Assembly (NCBI RefSeq): GCF_900114255.1
Contig: NZ_FOSL01000010.1
Span: 62,001-126,000 of the forward strand
Length of the DNA: 64,000 nt
Reading direction: 5' to 3'
Origin: Neomesorhizobium albiziae
Lineage (GTDB): Bacteria; Pseudomonadota; Alphaproteobacteria; Rhizobiales; Rhizobiaceae
Below the pieces are notes generated by a model. It was given only the letters and a program-made list of their open reading frames with translations. It searched no databases and was not told the DNA's origin. The first letter of the stretch is position 1; every line of letters begins with the position of its first letter. A program made the translations under genes and the position numbers. Below, piece by piece: positions 8,520-16,284 of the stretch.

Positions 8520-8749
8520 GTCGGGCAGCCCTCCAGTCCGCCGAAAATAGGACAAGTTTCGGCAGCCATCAACGGCGTGAAAATGCAGGCTCCCGACCGG
8601 AGATGTGCGCCGCGCCCGCCTATGCCAGCCGATTTTGCGCAACCCAGGTCACAGATAGAGCGCAATGCCCGGTTCACCTGAGAGCATTCCGCTCTATAGT
8701 CATGGTGCGGCCGCCACGGCCTCGACTTCAGGAAACCCAGGAGAACACC

Positions 8750-9175
8750 ATGGACCGTCACGCAACCGCCGTCTGGAAAGGCAATCTCAAGGAGGGCGCC
8801 GGCACGCTCGACACGCAAAGCGGCGCGCTCGCAGGGCTTCCCTATTCGTTCAAGAACCGCTTCGAGGACGAGAGCGGCAAGTCGGGAACCAATCCGGAAG
8901 AGCTGATCGCCGCGGCGCACGCGGGGTGCTACGCTATGCAGCTTTCGCATTTCCTCGCCGAGAACGGCACGCCCGCCGCAAAGCTCGACGCCAAGGCGGT
9001 GGTGACGCTGGTGCCCGGCACCGGCATCACCGGCAGCGCGCTGACGCTCACCGGCACGGTGCCCGGCATCGACGCGGCGAAGTTCAAGGAACTGGCGGAT
9101 AAGGCCAAGGCGGAATGCCCGGTCTCCAAGGCGCTCGGCGCCATCAACGTGTCGCTCGACGCGAAGCTTGCCTGA
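8750..9175 (+). CDS. osmC: OsmC-family peroxiredoxin
   Basis: Protein of 141 residues, typical for the OsmC subfamily of thiol-dependent hydroperoxide reductases. The two redox cysteines are Cys60 in AAHAGCYAM and Cys123 in AECPVSKA, and the N-terminal AVWKGNLKEGAGTL is characteristic of OsmC rather than Ohr. It reduces organic hydroperoxides in the cytoplasm and is usually induced by osmotic or oxidative stress. The start has CAGGAGAAC upstream. It converges with msrA across a terminator hairpin. Confidence 0.93.
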   Translation: MDRHATAVWKGNLKEGAGTLDTQSGALAGLPYSFKNRFEDESGKSGTNPEELIAAAHAGCYAMQLSHFLAENGTPAAKLDAKAVVTLVPGTGITGSALTLTGTVPGIDAAKFKELADKAKAECPVSKALGAINVSLDAKLA

Positions 9176-9207
9176 CTTTTTTCGCTACCGGCACGAAACG
9201 CAACACC

Positions 9208-9236
9208 GGCCCGGACATTGCTCCGGGCCTGCCTTT
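9208..9236 (+). terminator. Terminator between osmC and msrA
   Basis: Eight-base stem GGCCCGGA / TCCGGGCC with a six-base loop, followed by a short pyrimidine run. It sits between two convergent genes and may serve both. Confidence 0.65.
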
Positions 9237-9243
9237 CGCCGCT

Positions 9244-9858
9244 TCAATGGGCGGCGATGCCCTTGTGCGCCGAGGCTCCCCACACTTCTGAGATGCGGCC
9301 GTCGCGGCCGCAGTTTGCGCGGTAGAATTTGTAGCGCAGCGGATTCTTCCTGTAGAAATCCTGGTGGTATTCCTCGGCCGGCCAGAAAGCCGGCGCCGCC
9401 ACGATTTCGGTGACGATCGGCCTGCCCAGTTCCGCTCCAGCGGCCTGCTTCGATTTCTCCGCCGCGGCCAAGTCCTGCGCGTCGGCCGCGTAGATCGCCG
9501 TCGTGTAGCTGTGGCCGCGGTCGCAGAACTGGCCGCCATCATCGGTCGGGTCGACCGAATGCCAGAAAACGTCGAGCAGGGCTGTGTAGTTCACCTTGCT
9601 TGAGTCATATTCGATCCGCACCGCTTCCCGGTGCTTGGCGGCGGTATGGTTGCGGTAGGTCGGATTTTCGGTGGTGCCGCCGATATAGCCGGATGTCGTC
9701 GAAAGCACGCCGGGAACCCCGTCGAAATCCGATTCGACGCACCAGAAACAGCCGCCGGCAAAGATCGCGGTCTTTGTCTGGGCAAGGGCGCCGGATGTCT
9801 GCAACGGCAATGCTGCTGCAAATGCCAGCGCCAGAATGGCGAAAGTCCTGCGAAGCAT
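9244..9858 (-). CDS. msrA: Exported peptide-methionine (S)-S-oxide reductase MsrA
   Basis: Protein of 204 residues. The N-terminus (RRTFAILALAFAAALPLQTSGALAQ) is a Sec-type signal peptide cleaved near residue 27, so the enzyme acts in the periplasm. The MsrA catalytic motif GCFWC follows directly, with Cys37 as nucleophile, and later YHQDFY and ANCGRDGRI belong to the family. It repairs oxidised methionine using thioredoxin-like donors. Two ATGs two codons apart (9864 and 9858) share one GGAGG; the spacing favours 9858. It is next to osmC, another oxidant-defence gene. Confidence 0.93.
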   Translation of the reverse strand: MLRRTFAILALAFAAALPLQTSGALAQTKTAIFAGGCFWCVESDFDGVPGVLSTTSGYIGGTTENPTYRNHTAAKHREAVRIEYDSSKVNYTALLDVFWHSVDPTDDGGQFCDRGHSYTTAIYAADAQDLAAAEKSKQAAGAELGRPIVTEIVAAPAFWPAEEYHQDFYRKNPLRYKFYRANCGRDGRISEVWGASAHKGIAAH

Positions 9859-9876
9859 CGGCATCGTCCTCCCCGA

Positions 9877-9938
9877 AGCATTTGCGGCCAGAACCTGGCG
9901 TCGCACAAATGCGGTCAACAACAGACAGGCCGGAATGC
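9877..9938. repeat. Dispersed repeat family B, copy 2
   Basis: AGCATTTGCGGCCAGAACC is followed by TGGCGTCGCACAAATGCGG, the same plan as the copy at 7876. It lies immediately upstream of the msrA start, so it occupies part of its promoter region. Confidence 0.7.
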
Positions 9939-10077
9939 ATGGGTCGAACCCACCATCCCAAGCCAAGACGTACAGAATTTGCCGGCGTTTTCAAAATCAC
10001 GCCGCAACACGGCCGCGTGATTTCTGCGTGGCTTTTCCCGTATGACGACGATCGGCAGGCCGTCGCGCAATGCCCCG

Positions 10078-10704
10078 TCAGGCGTTCCAGCTTGGACGGC
10101 TGCGCACGCGCTCGTTCCAGCGCTGGACGTTCGGCAGGTCCTTCGGGACCGGCATGCTGAAGAAATCGCCGAGCCAGGAGCAGATCATGCCGCTGATGTC
10201 GGCGATGGAAAAATCGTCGCCGGCGATGAACGGACGACCGTCGCTCATCTCGCGGTCGAGCCAGGCCCATTTCCCCGGCACTGCCTGCCGTTGCGTTTCG
10301 GCGAAGGCGGGAAACTGCACCAGCCTGTCCTTGAAGAATTCGTCGGAGTGAAACGCCACATTGCCGATGGTGGTGAGGATTTCCAGCTCGACGCGACGGT
10401 TCCACATTTCAGCCTTCGCTTGGGCGAGCGCATCGCCGCCAAACAGCGCCGGCTCCGGATAGAGCTCCTCGAAATAGCGGCAGATGGCGACGCTCTCGGT
10501 GATGACCGTTCCATCGTCGAGCACGAGAACGGGGATCTGCCCCAGCGAGTTGAGTTTCAGGAATTCCGGCGCCTTGTGCTCGCGCGTGGCGAAATCGACG
10601 TTCACCAGGGGAACTTCCAGCCCCTTCTCGGCAAGGCAGATGCGGACCCGGTAGGAATTCGGGCCGTCGCCCTGGTGAAGCTTCATGCCGCTCAGTTTTT
10701 TCAT
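10078..10704 (-). CDS. Glutathione S-transferase family protein
   Basis: Protein of 208 residues with an N-terminal thioredoxin-like domain (residues 3-85; NSLGQIPVLVLDDG and TESVAICRY are the glutathione-binding cis-proline and Ser segments) and an all-helical C-terminal domain containing FIAGDDFSIADI, the N-capping box of the GST fold. Cytoplasmic. The start at 10704 has GGAGG nine bases upstream. It is the last of eight co-directional genes (14486 to 10078) and follows a RibD-C reductase gene by 26 bases. Substrate unknown. Confidence 0.9.
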   Translation of the reverse strand: MKKLSGMKLHQGDGPNSYRVRICLAEKGLEVPLVNVDFATREHKAPEFLKLNSLGQIPVLVLDDGTVITESVAICRYFEELYPEPALFGGDALAQAKAEMWNRRVELEILTTIGNVAFHSDEFFKDRLVQFPAFAETQRQAVPGKWAWLDREMSDGRPFIAGDDFSIADISGMICSWLGDFFSMPVPKDLPNVQRWNERVRSRPSWNA

Positions 10705-10730
10705 CGCACGGTTCCTCCAGGATTTTGGTT

Positions 10731-11315
10731 TCATTTCGGACGGTAGCTGACCAGCACCGCGCCGCAATCGAAGGATCTGGATCCGACGAGCTGCAGCGTC
10801 GAGCCGCCGCGCCCGCCCTGGAACAGCGGCGTGCCGGCGCCGAGCATCACCGGATTGACGAGCAGCCGGTATTCGTCGAGCAGTCCCAGCCGCATCATGC
10901 TGTTGGTGATTGCGGCGCCGCCGAACAGGGCGATGTCCCTACCGGGCTGCCGCTTCAGCCTTGCCACTTCTTCAGCAAGATCACCACCCAGAATTGTGGA
11001 GTTCGCCCAGGACGTTTCCTTCAATGTCCTGGAGAAGACTATCTTCTGCTTGGCGTTCATCATATGCGCCGCCTCGACATGGCGCTCCGGCCTGGCGGGA
11101 TCTGCTGCCTCGCTCGGGTTTTCGGCGGCGGTCGGCCAGTAGCCCGCCAGGAGTTCGAATGCCTTGCGGCCGAGGATCATCGAATCGATCGAGCCAAGCA
11201 TGCCGTTGATATAGTCTTCGACCTCGTCGTCGCCGACCATCCAGTCGAGGCTCTTGTCCTCGCTTTCGATGAAGCCGTCGACCGAAACGAAGATGTGCAG
11301 GAAGATCTTTCGCAT
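10731..11315 (-). CDS. RibD C-terminal / dihydrofolate-reductase-like protein (copy 3)
   Basis: Protein of 194 residues. Family landmarks are the N-terminal VSVDGFIE, the nucleotide-binding MILGRKAFE, the glycine loop DIALFGGAAIT and the C-terminal LVNPVMLGAGTPLF. Such proteins have the NADPH-binding fold of the RibD reductase domain but act on unknown substrates, and this one is not in a riboflavin operon. It is one of three paralogues in the cluster (also 11830 and 12430); sequence divergence among them suggests different substrates. Confidence 0.88.
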   Translation of the reverse strand: MRKIFLHIFVSVDGFIESEDKSLDWMVGDDEVEDYINGMLGSIDSMILGRKAFELLAGYWPTAAENPSEAADPARPERHVEAAHMMNAKQKIVFSRTLKETSWANSTILGGDLAEEVARLKRQPGRDIALFGGAAITNSMMRLGLLDEYRLLVNPVMLGAGTPLFQGGRGGSTLQLVGSRSFDCGAVLVSYRPK

Positions 11316-11368
11316 CCGGTTCTCCTCGCGCGATCGCGTCGCCGGTCGGGATTGCCACCGCCCGCCCG

Positions 11369-11833
11369 TCAGGTGCGGGCGAACTCGGCGTGCAGATTGT
11401 CGAGCGCTGCATTGAACCCCGCCCGGCTGCCTTCGATCATGCTGGCGCCGCCGAAGGCCGCGATCTGGTCGGTGAGCGTGAGTTTCGTGCCTTCTCTGGC
11501 AGCCTCGATTTGCACGGTGATCAGCGAGAACGACAGCCGGTTGACGCCTTCCGAGACGATCTCCGTCGAGATTATCCGCTGCTCCGGCACGATGTCGTGA
11601 TAGCGGGTCTCGACGCGGTAGATCAGGTTGCTCTTTGGGCCGCAGCGGCTGATGTCCAGTCCGCCGACGCGGAAATCGGCCTCGTCATAGACCAGCCCGG
11701 TGTTGCTCGACGGCGCTCCCCAGCGCATGCGCGCCTCGGGGTCGGCGAAGGCTTCGAAGACACGCGCCGGCGATGCGTCGTAGAGGCGTTCCAGGACGAT
11801 GGTGTCGTGATTGACGGGGGCAGCGATGGTCAT
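11369..11833 (-). CDS. SRPBCC (AHSA1-like) protein, copy 2
   Basis: Protein of 154 residues with the START/Bet v 1-like fold typical of AHSA1 proteins: ERLYDASPARVFEAFADPEARMRWG at the start and ISTEIVSEGVNRLSFSLITVQ in the sheet, ending with a long helix GSRAGFNAALDNLHAEF. The family binds hydrophobic ligands in a cavity; many are regulated by a neighbouring ArsR repressor, and one is present in this operon. Its start codon overlaps the stop of the upstream reductase gene by four bases, implying translational coupling. Confidence 0.87.
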   Translation of the reverse strand: MTIAAPVNHDTIVLERLYDASPARVFEAFADPEARMRWGAPSSNTGLVYDEADFRVGGLDISRCGPKSNLIYRVETRYHDIVPEQRIISTEIVSEGVNRLSFSLITVQIEAAREGTKLTLTDQIAAFGGASMIEGSRAGFNAALDNLHAEFART

Positions 11834-12399
11834 GGCCGTTTTCTCGCAAATTTGAGGTGGGTGACGACCGGCGACGCGATGGCCCGGACCGGCGCGAATT
11901 CAGGCATGGATTCGCCGGCGAACAGGCGTGTGCCATTGCCGAGCAGGATCGGCACGAGCTGGAGAGTGATCTCGTCGACGCGGCCGGCTGTGAGGTATAG
12001 CCTCGCGGTTTCGGCGCCCATCACCACGATGTTCTTTCCGGCCGCGGCAGAGTGGGCCTGTTCGAGCGCGCTTTCGATGCCGTCCGTGACGAAGGTGAAG
12101 GTGCCGCTTTTCATGGGAAGCGGTGCACGCTTCTCATGGGTCAGCACGAAAGTCGGCACCGGAAAGGGCGTGTCACCCCAAGGCCCGAGGCCGACATCGA
12201 AGGTGCGCCGGCCAACCAGGACGGCGCCGAGCGTCGGGGCCAGCTCGCCGGCCATTTCCTTGTCGATCGGATCGTCCGAGCTGAAAATCCAATCATGCAG
12301 ACGCTCGCCGTCCTTGCCCATCGGTTCCTCGACGCTGACACCGGACCCGGCGACGAAGCCGTCGAGCGATATCGAAAACGACAGAATGAGCTTGCTCAT
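11830..12399 (-). CDS. RibD C-terminal / dihydrofolate-reductase-like protein (copy 2)
   Basis: Protein of 189 residues: SISLDGFVAG at the N-terminus, GAVLVGRRTFD for NADPH binding, KNIVVMGAETAR and LVPILLGNGTRLF. The last motif is the most conserved part of the family. It lies in the middle of the eight-gene cluster and overlaps the following SRPBCC gene by four bases. Function inferred only as an NADPH-dependent reductase. Confidence 0.88.
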   Translation of the reverse strand: MSKLILSFSISLDGFVAGSGVSVEEPMGKDGERLHDWIFSSDDPIDKEMAGELAPTLGAVLVGRRTFDVGLGPWGDTPFPVPTFVLTHEKRAPLPMKSGTFTFVTDGIESALEQAHSAAAGKNIVVMGAETARLYLTAGRVDEITLQLVPILLGNGTRLFAGESMPEFAPVRAIASPVVTHLKFARKRP

Positions 12400-12429
12400 A
12401 AAGAAACGCCTTCCTTTTTGATTAGCCGG

Positions 12430-12981
12430 CTATATTCTCCGCTGCTCGCGCCCGTAGTGAAGGACAATCAGGCCGGATTTCAGCGGCCGCGCCTCCAGCA
12501 GCGTCAGACCGAGTTTGCCGCCGCTGCCTTTGAACATCGGCGTTCCCTTGCCGAGGATCAGCGGGTTAAGGCCGATGCGGTATTCGTCGATCAGATCGTG
12601 CTCGACGAGCGTCGCCGCGAAGTCGGCGCTGCCGAACAGGAAGATGTCGCCGTCCTTCCCGGCCTTCAGTTTCGACACCTCCTCCGGAGCCTTCTCCCTG
12701 ACCAGCCTGGTATTGTTCCAGTCGGCGCTTTCGAGCGTCGTCGAGAAGACGTGCTTCTCGGCGCCGTTCATGAAGTCGGCGATCCAGCCTTCTGCGGATG
12801 GCCAGTAGCCGGCCATGAGCTGATAGGTCTTGCGTCCGAACAAGAGGGCCTTCGCGTCCTCCTGGGTCTCCCTGATGTATTTCTCGAGTTCCTCGTCGAA
12901 GACGAACCAGCCAATGTCGTTCCCGGGTCCCTCGAAGAAACCGTCGACGGTGACCATGTTCCACCAGATGACTTTGCCCAT
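12430..12981 (-). CDS. RibD C-terminal / dihydrofolate-reductase-like protein (copy 1)
   Basis: Protein of 183 residues with VTVDGFFEG, AKALLFGRKTYQLM, GDIFLFGSADFA and LNPLILGKGTPMF. It starts 15 bases after the first SRPBCC gene. AAAGGAC precedes the start. The overall plan is close to the copy at 10731 and less close to the one at 11830, so at least two duplication events or separate recruitments are likely. Confidence 0.88.
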   Translation of the reverse strand: MGKVIWWNMVTVDGFFEGPGNDIGWFVFDEELEKYIRETQEDAKALLFGRKTYQLMAGYWPSAEGWIADFMNGAEKHVFSTTLESADWNNTRLVREKAPEEVSKLKAGKDGDIFLFGSADFAATLVEHDLIDEYRIGLNPLILGKGTPMFKGSGGKLGLTLLEARPLKSGLIVLHYGREQRRI

Positions 12982-12996
12982 TGACGTGTCCTTTGC

Positions 12997-13470
12997 TCAG
13001 GCCACCTTGCGCTGGCGTTCGAGTTCGACGGCAAGCGCTTCATAGAGTTCGCGGCAGCCGGCTTCGCGTTGCGCGACATTGTCGTGGCCGTCGAGGAAGG
13101 CGCCCTGTTCGGTATAGGCGAGCTTCGTGCCGGCGCCTTCGGCGAAGAGTTCGATGGTGCCCAGCGAGGCCGAAATGCGGTTCTCACCGACCGCCATCGA
13201 ATAAGCGAACACGATGCGCTGGTTCTCGATAATATCCTGGTAGACAGTGTCGTTGCTGACCACCGGTCCGTCCTGGTAGCGGAACGAACTGCGCTCGGCG
13301 CCGCCGGGACGGAAATCCATCTCGAAGCTATCGACCTGCCAGCCTTCGCCCTCGACGAACCAGCGCCGCTTGGATGCCTTGTCGGCCAGTGCGAAGAACA
13401 CCTGTTCGGGCGTCGCGTCGTAGCTGCGCTCGATGCGGAAGGTGCTGTGGATGACTGAACGTTCGGTCAT
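12997..13470 (-). CDS. SRPBCC (AHSA1-like) protein, copy 1
   Basis: Protein of 157 residues. The N-terminus RIERSYDATPEQVFFALADKASKRRWF is the standard AHSA1/SRPBCC entry motif, followed by FEMDFRPGGAE and TELFAEGAGTKL-like strands and a terminal helix. The start at 13470 is supported by GGAGTAGGATC. It follows the ArsR gene by four bases, the common two-gene arrangement in which the ArsR protein represses its SRPBCC partner. Ligand or substrate unknown. Confidence 0.88.
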   Translation of the reverse strand: MTERSVIHSTFRIERSYDATPEQVFFALADKASKRRWFVEGEGWQVDSFEMDFRPGGAERSSFRYQDGPVVSNDTVYQDIIENQRIVFAYSMAVGENRISASLGTIELFAEGAGTKLAYTEQGAFLDGHDNVAQREAGCRELYEALAVELERQRKVA

Positions 13471-13474
13471 GATC

Positions 13475-13819
13475 CTACTCCTTGGGGTTGGTCTTCGATT
13501 GAGCGGCGAGAAAATCGCCAAGGCGGTCGAGCCGGCGCTCCCAGGTGGAGCGCCGTTCGGAAATCCAGCTTTCGGCCATCGAGAGCCCCTTCGGCTCGAT
13601 GCGGCAGGTGCGCACGCGCCCGACCTTTTCGGAGCGCACCAGGCCGCTGGTCTCCAGCAGCTGCAGATGCTGCATGACGGCCGACAGCGACATGTCGAGA
13701 GGCTCGGCGAGTTCGCTGACCGACGCCGAACCGCGCGACAGGCGCTCCACCATCATGCGGCGCGCCGGATCGGCGAGCGCCTGGAACATCAGGTCGAGCT
13801 GGGCGGAATCGTGGAACAT
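13475..13819 (-). CDS. ArsR-family transcriptional regulator
   Basis: Protein of 114 residues with a winged helix-turn-helix: FQALADPARRMMVERLS, SVSELAEPLDMSLSAVMQHLQLLETSGLV, then a wing SEKVGRVRTCRIEP. No metal-binding cysteine pair (CxC) is seen in the recognition helix, so it is not a classical arsenic or metal sensor; it matches the ArsR type that accompanies SRPBCC genes. It probably autoregulates the operon through the palindrome at 14554-14571. Confidence 0.92.
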   Translation of the reverse strand: MFHDSAQLDLMFQALADPARRMMVERLSRGSASVSELAEPLDMSLSAVMQHLQLLETSGLVRSEKVGRVRTCRIEPKGLSMAESWISERRSTWERRLDRLGDFLAAQSKTNPKE

Positions 13820-13823
13820 GGCG

Positions 13824-14486
13824 TCACATCTCCCTTGGCTCGGCCGGGAAGAACTTGAAGTACGGCCCGGCTTCCTCGACCACCCGCATGAAGGAGGGCC
13901 GCTGCATCAGGCGGCCGAAATAGGCGGCGAGGTTTTTGTGGCGCCCGCCGAAAGGCTGCACCTTGTTGGCGTAGAAGAGCGCCGGCGAGGCCGCGCAGTC
14001 GGCCATCGTATAGGTTTCGCCTGCCGCCCACGGCCGGTCCGCCATCTGGTCTTCGACGATGTCGTAGGAAGAGACGATCTGCGCCCGCTCGACCTTCACG
14101 CCGTAGGGGTCTCTTTTGTCTGCCGGCCGCAGCCTGTCAGCGATGATCCTCTGCATCGGCAGATGGACGTAGTGGTCATAGAACCGGTCGCCGAGACGCG
14201 CCTGAAAGGCCGCGTCCGAGTCGCGGGGCACAAGGTCGACCATGCCTGGAAAATGCTCGGCCAGATATTCGGTGATGATCGTCGATTCGGGGACAGTGCG
14301 ATCCCGCGCCTCGTCACGCAGCACCGGAAACTTGCCGACCGGCCAGACCTTCTGGAAAGCCGCCTTCGATTCCGCGTTGCCGAGATCGACGATCACCGGC
14401 TCGAACGGCGTGTCGTTCTCATAGAGAGCGATCAGCACCTTCCAGCAGAAGGAAGCGAGCGGGTGGTAATAGAGGGTCAGCGACAT
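13824..14486 (-). CDS. Glutathione S-transferase family protein, first gene of cluster
   Basis: Protein of 220 residues. Thioredoxin-like N-terminal domain LTLYYHPLASFCWKVLIAL, with VGKFPVLRDE (cis-proline) and ESTIITEYL; helical C-terminal domain with YTMADCAASPALFYANKV. It precedes arsR by four bases and is the first gene of the run, so it is closest to the putative operator. It differs clearly from the GST at the other end of the operon. Confidence 0.9.
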   Translation of the reverse strand: MSLTLYYHPLASFCWKVLIALYENDTPFEPVIVDLGNAESKAAFQKVWPVGKFPVLRDEARDRTVPESTIITEYLAEHFPGMVDLVPRDSDAAFQARLGDRFYDHYVHLPMQRIIADRLRPADKRDPYGVKVERAQIVSSYDIVEDQMADRPWAAGETYTMADCAASPALFYANKVQPFGGRHKNLAAYFGRLMQRPSFMRVVEEAGPYFKFFPAEPREM

Positions 14487-14520
14487 TGCGGTCTCGTTCT
14501 GTTCAATTGTAAAGTGGATG

Positions 14521-14571
14521 CTTAACTATTGCGCCGTCACCCGGCTGTCAATGGTTAAGTCAACGCTTAAC
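14521..14571. promoter_or_regulatory. Candidate ArsR operator: CTTAAC half-site and palindrome
   Basis: A perfect inverted repeat GTTAAG-N6-CTTAAC lies at 14554-14571, with a further CTTAAC half-site at 14521-14526, in the 80 bases between the first GST gene and the hydrolase gene. The position, just upstream of the operon that encodes an ArsR repressor, suggests its binding site. The palindrome overlaps the hydrolase stop codon. Confidence 0.5.
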
Positions 14572-15526
14572 TCTTGGTGTGGTCGAGGATGGCTGCGGCG
14601 ATCTCCTGCCAGTCCTGGCGGTGCAGTTCGTGGCCGCCGCCTTGCAGTTTCACCAGCCTTGAGCCGGGCACCGCGCCAGCGAGAGCCTCGCCATGCTCGA
14701 CCGGGAAGATCGGATCGGCGGTGCCATGGATGACCAGCAGCGGCACCCTCATCTTCGGCAGCCGTCCCTTGAAGCCATCGCCGCCTGAAAGCATGAAATG
14801 GTTGGTGGCGCTGAGATAGCCGCCGGAACGGTCGTAGTCGCTCTCGATGAAGGCCAGTGCGGCGGCTTCGTCGAAGGGATGCGCGGTGCCGGCAATCATG
14901 CCGACGTCCTTCACCACGAAATCGATCGCCTGCTGGCGGTCGCTCCAGTCGACGCTCGCGCCGGCTTCCGAATGCTCCATATAGGCCTGCGTCGTCTGCG
15001 GCAGGTGGGACGTGTCGGTGCCGAGCGGCGACGTGCTGATCGCGGTGAACGACAGCACCCGCTCGGGATATTTCAGCGCCACGATCTGGCCGATCATGCC
15101 GCCGAGCGACATTCCCACCACGTCAGCCTTTTCGATGCCGTAGCCGTCAAGCACACGGATCGCATCGTCCGCCATGTCGTCGAAACCGTAGGATGGTTCG
15201 CCAGGCGCGTATTTGGTCGAAAGGCCGGTGTCGCGGTTGTCGTAGCGGATGACATGGCGACCGCCCGCGGCAATCTGGCGGCAGAATTCCTCCGGCCACC
15301 AGAGCATCGACGCCATCGCGCCCATGATGAGCAGCACGGCCGGATCTTCAGGGTCGCCGAAGGATTGGGTGGCGATCACGACGCCGTCGGCGCGGATGGT
15401 CTTGGTGCTCATGTCGATATTTCCCTCTTCTGGAAATGCGCCTCGTGCGCCAAGCAGATTTGTCACGGTGGCGGCTGTCGCGGCCTGGATCAGGTTGCGT
15501 TTGGATATGTTCAGGACGTGTTCCAT
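14567..15526 (-). CDS. Alpha/beta hydrolase with N-terminal export-like leader
   Basis: Protein of 319 residues. The nucleophile elbow GMSLGG places Ser140; Asp in HGTADPIF and His in GGGHELHRQ complete the triad. The first 35 residues (SKRNLIQAATAATVTNLLGARGAF) look like a weak Tat or Sec leader, so it may be exported; alternatively translation begins at the internal Met39. GGAGGAGG supports the start at 15526. It is divergent from an HxlR regulator and may be its target. Substrate unknown; resembles hydrolases of the TAP/haloperoxidase-like group. Confidence 0.85.
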   Translation of the reverse strand: MEHVLNISKRNLIQAATAATVTNLLGARGAFPEEGNIDMSTKTIRADGVVIATQSFGDPEDPAVLLIMGAMASMLWWPEEFCRQIAAGGRHVIRYDNRDTGLSTKYAPGEPSYGFDDMADDAIRVLDGYGIEKADVVGMSLGGMIGQIVALKYPERVLSFTAISTSPLGTDTSHLPQTTQAYMEHSEAGASVDWSDRQQAIDFVVKDVGMIAGTAHPFDEAAALAFIESDYDRSGGYLSATNHFMLSGGDGFKGRLPKMRVPLLVIHGTADPIFPVEHGEALAGAVPGSRLVKLQGGGHELHRQDWQEIAAAILDHTKS

Positions 15527-15565
15527 CGATGCCTCCTCCCGGCGCTCGTCTAACCAATTGTATTT

Positions 15566-15614
15566 TGCAACTGGTTGCAGTATAATCATAACCGATTTTG
15601 ATTTGCAACCGGTT
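15566..15614. promoter_or_regulatory. Repeated TGCAAC sites in the hydrolase/hxlR divergent promoter
   Basis: TGCAACTGGTTGCA at 15566-15579 is an interrupted palindrome, and TGCAACCGGTT at 15604-15614 repeats its left half 38 bases away. Both lie between two divergent genes, one of which encodes an HxlR regulator, so they are good candidates for its operators. Confidence 0.5.
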
Positions 15615-15630
15615 TTTTGGAGCAACGGGG

Positions 15631-16164
15631 ATGAACGAGGAATTCAGGGAATCCAGGTCGGGATGCCCCATCAACCTGTCGCTGGAAGTGTTCGGCGACA
15701 AATGGAGCCTGCTCATCCTTCGCGACATGACGTTCGGCGGTAAGCGGCATTTCCGGGAACTGATGCGCTCTCAGGAGGGCATCTCCTCGAACATCCTGGC
15801 CGACAGGCTGAAGATGCTGGTCGAGAAAGGCATCCTGACCAAGGCGGACGACCCCACGCACAAGCAGAAGGCGATCTACAGCCTCACCGAAATGAGCATC
15901 GAGTTGGTGCCGATCTTCGCCCACCTTGGCGCCTGGGGCCGCCGCTGGCTGCCGGTGAGCGAGGAACTCAGCATTCGCGCGCAGCTGCTGGAAGCGGGCG
16001 GCCAGGCGATGTGGGATGAGTTCATGGCGGAACTGCGCGAGGAACATCTTGGCGCACCGCCTCCGGACCGGTCGAGGACCGGCGGCAGGACGGTTCGCCA
16101 GACCTTGCAGGTCGCCTACGAGGCGGTGCTTGCGCGGCAGGCCGCCGAAAGGGCTGCGGAATAA
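15631..16164 (+). CDS. HxlR-family transcriptional regulator
   Basis: Protein of 177 residues. The HxlR winged-helix signature is clear: GCPINLSLEVFGDKWSLLILRDM, HFRELMRSQEGISSNILADRLKMLVEKGIL and the wing KQKAIYSLTEMS. Cys12, just before the domain, is at the place where several family members carry a redox or aldehyde-sensing cysteine. A C-terminal extension after residue 125 is longer than average. GGAG precedes the ATG. Likely controls itself and the divergent hydrolase. Confidence 0.92.
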   Translation: MNEEFRESRSGCPINLSLEVFGDKWSLLILRDMTFGGKRHFRELMRSQEGISSNILADRLKMLVEKGILTKADDPTHKQKAIYSLTEMSIELVPIFAHLGAWGRRWLPVSEELSIRAQLLEAGGQAMWDEFMAELREEHLGAPPPDRSRTGGRTVRQTLQVAYEAVLARQAAERAAE

Positions 16165-16192
16165 CCGGAAGCCGCCCGCATTAGCGGCAGGC

Positions 16193-16240
16193 CGATCTCC
16201 CCCCTTGTGGGGGAGATGTCCGGCAGGACAAAGGGGGGCA
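16193..16240. repeat. Dispersed palindromic repeat family C, copy 1
   Basis: GATCTCCCCCCTTGTGGGGG, then AGATGTCCGGCAGGAC and a G run. The same element occurs twice at 56069-56232 in opposite orientations. It lies between convergent hxlR and mutS and may act as a bidirectional terminator. Confidence 0.8.
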
Positions 16241-16284
16241 ACGTAGGGCACATCATCATGTTGCGTCGAAGAGCAACTGCAATG

